From contig JAHEFL010000046.1 of assembly GCA_024640205.1 (NCBI GenBank), positions 1-8,853 of the forward strand: a DNA stretch of 8,853 nucleotides, read 5' to 3'. The first letter of the stretch is position 1; every line of letters starts with the position of its first letter. Under the pieces are notes generated by a model. The model had not been told where the DNA came from. It saw only the letters and a program-made list of their open reading frames with translations, and made no database searches. This document shows, piece after piece, positions 5,456-8,853 of this stretch. The stretch comes from Flavobacteriales bacterium. GTDB taxonomy: Bacteria > Bacteroidota > Bacteroidia > Flavobacteriales_F > PHOS-HE28. Position numbers and translations under genes: made by a program.

Positions 5456-8191
5456 AGCGACGAGAACGACGATATCCAGAATGCGGAGGAAAGTGCCGGA
5501 ACCGCTTCAGGTAAGGGCATACCTGGGGCAGGTGCGAGCGGAAGCTTTTCCGTGAGCGGGATGTACCGGGACTGGTTCCTGGATTATGCGAGCTACGTGA
5601 TCCTGGAAAGGGCCGTACCTGCGCTCTACGATGGCTTGAAACCGGTGCAGCGGCGCATCCTTCACTCCATGAAGGACCTGGATGATGGGCGTTACAACAA
5701 GGTGGCGAACATCATCGGCCATACCATGCAGTACCATCCGCATGGTGATGCCAGCATAGGGGATGCACTGGTGCAATTGGGGCAGAAGGACCTGGTGATC
5801 GATTGCCAGGGGAACTGGGGGAACACCCTTACCGGGGATAGTGCAGCGGCGCCTCGATACATCGAGGCACGCCTGAGCAAGTTCGCCCATGATGTGGTCT
5901 TCAATCCGAAGACCACGGAATGGCAATTGAGTTATGACGGACGGAACAAGGAGCCGGTCCACCTGCCGGTAAAATTCCCTCTGTTGTTGGCACAGGGTGG
6001 TGAAGGGATAGCTGTGGGGCTGAGTTGCAAAGTGCTTCCGCACAACTTCGTCGAATTGCTGGATGCCAGCATTGCCGTCCTGCGCAAGCGATCGTTCGAG
6101 CTGTTGCCCGATTTCCCGACCGGGGGTATGGCGGATGCGAGCAATTACAATGATGGGGAGCGCGGGGGCCGTATCCGTTGCAGGGCGCGCATCCGGAAGG
6201 AGGATAACAAGACCCTGGTGATCCACGAGATCCCGTTCGGGACCTCCACCACGAGCCTCATAGAGAGCATCATCAAGGCCAATGACAAGGGCAAGATCAA
6301 GGTGCGCCATATCGAGGACAACACGGCTGAGAATGCGGAGATCCTCGTGCACCTGGCCTCCGGTGTGTCACCGGACAACACCATCGATGCGCTCTACGCC
6401 TTCACGGACTGTGAACTGAGCATAGCGCCGAACGCCGTGGTGATCGAGAACGACAAGCCCCGTTTCGTTGGGGTCAAGGAACTCCTTCGCATCAGCACGG
6501 AGAACACGCTGCGCTTGCTCCGCCTGGAGTTGGAGATCAAGCTCGGGGAGCTCGAGGCACAGTGGCACTTCAGTTCCCTGGAACGCATCTTCATCGAGAA
6601 GAAGATCTATCGACGGATCGAGGAAGCGGAGACCTGGGAACAGGTGATCGAGTTCATCGACAAGGGCCTGAAACCCCATGTGAAGGAATTGCGGCGTCCG
6701 GTTACCCAGGAGGATATCCTGCGCCTCACGGAGATCAAGATCAAACGGATCTCCAAATTCGATAGCTTCAAGGCGGATGAGCATATCCGTGGGCTGGAGG
6801 ATCAATTGGCGGACGTCCGTGCCAAGTTGGAAGGCATCGTGGACCATGCAGTTGATTACTTCAAGGAACTGAAGAAGAAATACGGACCTGGAAGGGAGCG
6901 GAGAACGGAACTGCGAGCGTTCGATACGATCGTAGCGACCAAAGTGGCGGTAGCTAACCGCAAACTGTATGTGGACAGGACGGAGGGCTTTGCCGGTTGG
7001 TCCTTGAAGAACTTCGAGCTGGTAGGGGAGTGCTCCGACCTGGACGACATCATCGTTTTTCGTGATGACGGGACCATGTTCGTAACGAAAGTGGCGGACA
7101 AGAAATTCATCGGAAAGGGCGTGGTGCATATCGGTGTGTGGAAGAAAGGCGATGAACGGACGATCTACCACATGATCTATCGCGATGGTCCGAAGGGCGC
7201 ATATTACATGAAGCGATTCGCGGTGACCGGGATCACGAGGGATAAGGAATATGACCTGAGCAATGGTAAGGCTGGGAGCAAACTGGAATACTTCACGGCG
7301 AACCCGGACGGAGCGGCAGAGGTGCTACAGGTCATCCTTAGACCGAAGCCCAATCTGCGCAAGACCAAATTCGATGTGGACTTCTCGAAACTGGCCGTGA
7401 AGGGGAGAGGCAGCAAAGGCAATCTTCTCACCCGGTACCCGGTGAACAAGATCACCTTGAAGGAACGTGGTGCCAGCACCTTGGGAGCCATCCCCATCTG
7501 GTTCGATGAGACCGTGCGGCGGATGAACGACACCGGCCATGGCAGATATCTTGGGAGGTTCTCAGGTGATGATCGTGTACTCGCCATCATGGCGAACGGC
7601 ACCTACCAACTCTTCCCCTTCGTACTAAGCACGCACTTCCCTGATGACGCTGTAACGGTGGTGAAGTGGGACCCGAAGGCAGTGATCAGTGCCGTGTATT
7701 GGGAAGGGGACAAACAGCAATACCAGGTGAAGCGCTTCCTAGCCGAATCAGCCAAGGATGCAGTGCCCTTCATTACGGATCATCCGGAAAGCAAACTGGC
7801 CGTACATAGCCTTGTACATCATCCCCGGATCCGGGTGAGCTTTGATAAGCGGAGCAACGATCGGCCTGAAGAGGAGGTCGACCTGGAAGCCTTCATCGGC
7901 GTGAAGGGGGTGAAGGCGCTGGGCAATCGTCTCACTCCCTTCAAGGTGAAGGAGCTTGAACTGTTGGACGCGGTGTTCGTGCCCATGACCCCCGATCTGG
8001 AAGAAGTTCAGGGAATGTTGATCAGTGAGGACGAGGTGGGTAACCTGGAGCTTCCTGAAGAGGAAGGCCTGGAGGAATCGCCGATGAAGAAGTTCAGGCG
8101 GGCGCAGGCGGAGCAGGATACCGACCGTTCACCGGATGACCCATTGCTGGGCTATCAACCCGGGAAGCAGATCACATTGGGTCTGGATTAA
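5453..8191 (+). CDS. parC: DNA topoisomerase IV subunit A (ParC), type IIA cleavage subunit
   Basis: The 912-residue protein is longer than E. coli ParC (752). A variable, acidic, then Gly/Ser-rich N-terminal extension (1-35) precedes the winged-helix cleavage domain: GLKPVQRRIL (61-70), YHPHGD (94-99), QGNWG (119-123) and PRY with catalytic Tyr136 next to Arg135. GIAVG (185-189) lies in the DNA-bending region. A coiled-coil tower and exit gate span roughly 340-480. The C-terminal beta-pinwheel starts near 490 and carries a degenerate GyrA-box-like KKFIGKG (550-556) and a GRGSKGN loop (651-657) rather than QRRGGRG, which favours ParC over GyrA. An acidic tail (about 848-912) ends QITLGLD. With ParE it makes the double-strand gate that unlinks sister chromosomes. 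The quinolone-contact positions (E. coli ParC Ser80/Glu84) are Ala100 and Asp104. The start is the ATG in TAATG. No terminator is obvious after the stop. Confidence 0.95.
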   Translation: MSDENDDIQNAEESAGTASGKGIPGAGASGSFSVSGMYRDWFLDYASYVILERAVPALYDGLKPVQRRILHSMKDLDDGRYNKVANIIGHTMQYHPHGDASIGDALVQLGQKDLVIDCQGNWGNTLTGDSAAAPRYIEARLSKFAHDVVFNPKTTEWQLSYDGRNKEPVHLPVKFPLLLAQGGEGIAVGLSCKVLPHNFVELLDASIAVLRKRSFELLPDFPTGGMADASNYNDGERGGRIRCRARIRKEDNKTLVIHEIPFGTSTTSLIESIIKANDKGKIKVRHIEDNTAENAEILVHLASGVSPDNTIDALYAFTDCELSIAPNAVVIENDKPRFVGVKELLRISTENTLRLLRLELEIKLGELEAQWHFSSLERIFIEKKIYRRIEEAETWEQVIEFIDKGLKPHVKELRRPVTQEDILRLTEIKIKRISKFDSFKADEHIRGLEDQLADVRAKLEGIVDHAVDYFKELKKKYGPGRERRTELRAFDTIVATKVAVANRKLYVDRTEGFAGWSLKNFELVGECSDLDDIIVFRDDGTMFVTKVADKKFIGKGVVHIGVWKKGDERTIYHMIYRDGPKGAYYMKRFAVTGITRDKEYDLSNGKAGSKLEYFTANPDGAAEVLQVILRPKPNLRKTKFDVDFSKLAVKGRGSKGNLLTRYPVNKITLKERGASTLGAIPIWFDETVRRMNDTGHGRYLGRFSGDDRVLAIMANGTYQLFPFVLSTHFPDDAVTVVKWDPKAVISAVYWEGDKQQYQVKRFLAESAKDAVPFITDHPESKLAVHSLVHHPRIRVSFDKRSNDRPEEEVDLEAFIGVKGVKALGNRLTPFKVKELELLDAVFVPMTPDLEEVQGMLISEDEVGNLELPEEEGLEESPMKKFRRAQAEQDTDRSPDDPLLGYQPGKQITLGLD

Positions 8192-8219
8192 GGCCCGGGA
8201 GCATTCGGTTTGTTCCGGA
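8192..8219. other. Convergent intergenic gap between parC and the Ig-like gene (28 bp)
   Basis: The gap separates two 3' ends. It contains GGCCCGGGAGC and CGGTTTGTTCCG, the latter a 3-bp stem at most. I see no convincing bidirectional intrinsic terminator, so the two transcripts may overlap at their 3' ends. Confidence 0.6.
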
Positions 8220-8852
8220 TCACTCGGACTTCACCGCGCGGAGGTGGAACACGTGGCCTTCATTGCGCACACGCACTACGAATGCGCCATTCGGCTGATC
8301 GCTCAGGTCCAGGTCAAGGATCACTGGGCCACTTGAATTCCTCGCCATGACGAGCCGTCCGGACGCATCGAGAATCTCGATCCATGTGAGGCCTTCCATC
8401 CGGAGGAACACTTGCGTCATCCCATGGAACGGATTCGGCGCCAACAGCAGGGAAGCCTGTGGAACGATGTCTTCGATCCCCGTGCATACTTCGACCAGCA
8501 CATCGATCTCACTGATCCCGGGACATGATCCCACTTCCGATGCTTCCAGTTGAACGGTCCATGTGCCAGCACCGATCGCTGTTGGATCGAACCAGACCGA
8601 AGCTCCTTCACCGGATACACTGCCGCTCCAAGTCCCGGAGACGTTCGCGGTAAGTTCGACGGGTGCTCCGTCATCACACAATGTGGCAACGCTTGCGATC
8701 TCCACCTCCGTGGTAGGCGGAACAATGATCGACGTGCTTTCGTCGCTCAGCGAACAGCCGTTCGGCCCAACCCATGAATAGGTGATGGGATAATTACCTT
8801 CCGATAGTCCGGCCGGATCCAGGATCCCATCCTCACCGATCGGGCCTCCCCA
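8220..8852 (-). CDS. Secreted Ig-like repeat protein with T9SS type A C-terminal sorting domain; 5' end outside window
   Basis: On the minus strand the frame is open from 8852 to a TGA at 8220-8222, giving 210 C-terminal residues. The GTG at 8705 is only an internal codon. Two Ig-like beta units can be seen: one ending with ITYSWVGPNGCSLSDEST (about residues 1-45) and one with ELTANVSGTWSGSVSGEG, FDPTAIGAGTWTVQLEAS and GSCPGISEIDVLVE (about 53-125). Both have the GxGx(Y/W)(T/V) turn and late cysteine typical of gliding-motility or adhesin-type repeats in Bacteroidota. The last roughly 80 residues match the T9SS type A sorting domain: LLLAPNPFHG, IEILDASGRLV, LDLSDQPNGAFVVRV, then HLRAVKSE. 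The full protein is probably a large secreted or surface protein, but its specific role lies in the missing part. It converges on parC. Confidence 0.88.
   Translation of the reverse strand, partial: WGGPIGEDGILDPAGLSEGNYPITYSWVGPNGCSLSDESTSIIVPPTTEVEIASVATLCDDGAPVELTANVSGTWSGSVSGEGASVWFDPTAIGAGTWTVQLEASEVGSCPGISEIDVLVEVCTGIEDIVPQASLLLAPNPFHGMTQVFLRMEGLTWIEILDASGRLVMARNSSGPVILDLDLSDQPNGAFVVRVRNEGHVFHLRAVKSE
8223..8462 (-). other. T9SS type A sorting domain (Por_Secre_tail-like)
   Basis: Conserved landmarks are APNPF (8427-8441), then ILDASGRLV, LDLSDQPNGAF and a basic end in AVKSE. In known T9SS substrates this domain is recognised by the outer-membrane secretion machinery, then removed, with the cargo released or attached to A-LPS. 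It is the best single marker that the host is a T9SS-bearing Bacteroidota. Confidence 0.85.
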
Positions 8853-8853
8853 G

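Noticed and set aside
5507..6352. A 281-codon open frame antisense to parC
   Set aside because: In codon register with parC and open for the same codon-bias reason; no recognisable protein features.
6368..7171. A 267-codon open frame antisense to parC
   Set aside because: In-register shadow of parC; low-complexity Leu/Arg/Asp-rich translation, no motifs.
2405..8191. Identification of the pair as gyrase (gyrB/gyrA)
   Set aside because: The B subunit has ParE length without the GyrB insertion, the A subunit lacks a QRRGGRG GyrA box, and B and A genes share one operon. The topoisomerase IV call is preferred, though proof needs a separate gyrA/gyrB in the genome.
1..8853. A mobile element, defence system, CRISPR array or RNA gene
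   Set aside because: No transposase, integrase, terminal repeats, spaced direct repeats, tRNA-like cloverleaf or toxin-antitoxin pair was seen. The repeats present are protein-domain repeats within genes.

Overview
The window comes from a GC-rich member of the Bacteroidota, most likely Flavobacteriales-like. The evidence is a canonical type IX secretion (T9SS) sorting domain at the C-terminus of one protein, a lipoprotein with a Bacteroidota-style surface-export signal after its lipobox cysteine, a promoter-like TAnnTTcG box, no Shine-Dalgarno-like start sites, and a long ParC with a Bacteroidota-like sequence. The species assignment is inference; no rRNA or other taxonomic marker is present.

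Layout. (1) Bases 2-2239, plus strand: the 3' part of a secreted metzincin metalloprotease with FN3, PPC and FN3 modules and an unusual C-terminal cassette carrying a duplicated VKYTG..NDRDPIL motif. (2) Bases 2240-2404: a 165-bp intergenic region with a candidate promoter and a hairpin ending in five T just before the next start codon. (3) Bases 2405-8191, plus strand: a very tight four-gene operon, parE, a secreted/membrane protein of unknown function, a small lipoprotein, then parC. The junctions are ATGA (4-bp overlap), ATGA (4-bp overlap) and TAATG (1-bp overlap). (4) Bases 8220-8852, minus strand: the 3' part of a secreted Ig-like repeat protein with a type A T9SS sorting domain, convergent with parC and only 28 bp from it.

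How the genes work together. ParE and ParC form topoisomerase IV, the ATP-dependent type IIA enzyme that unlinks daughter chromosomes. ParE supplies the ATPase and Toprim domains; ParC supplies the cleavage tyrosine and the DNA-wrapping pinwheel. The two envelope-directed proteins encoded between them would be made from the same message, and their link to topoisomerase IV is unknown. The protease and the Ig-like protein are independent secreted products on either side.

The core content is conventional. The points most worth a second look are the envelope genes locked inside the topoisomerase IV operon, the unnamed duplicated C-terminal cassette of the protease, a sliding-clamp-like QxxLxL motif at the extreme C-terminus of ParC, and the leader hairpin of parE. 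No tRNA, rRNA, CRISPR array, insertion sequence or integrase was seen, and no gene-free stretch exceeds 165 bp.
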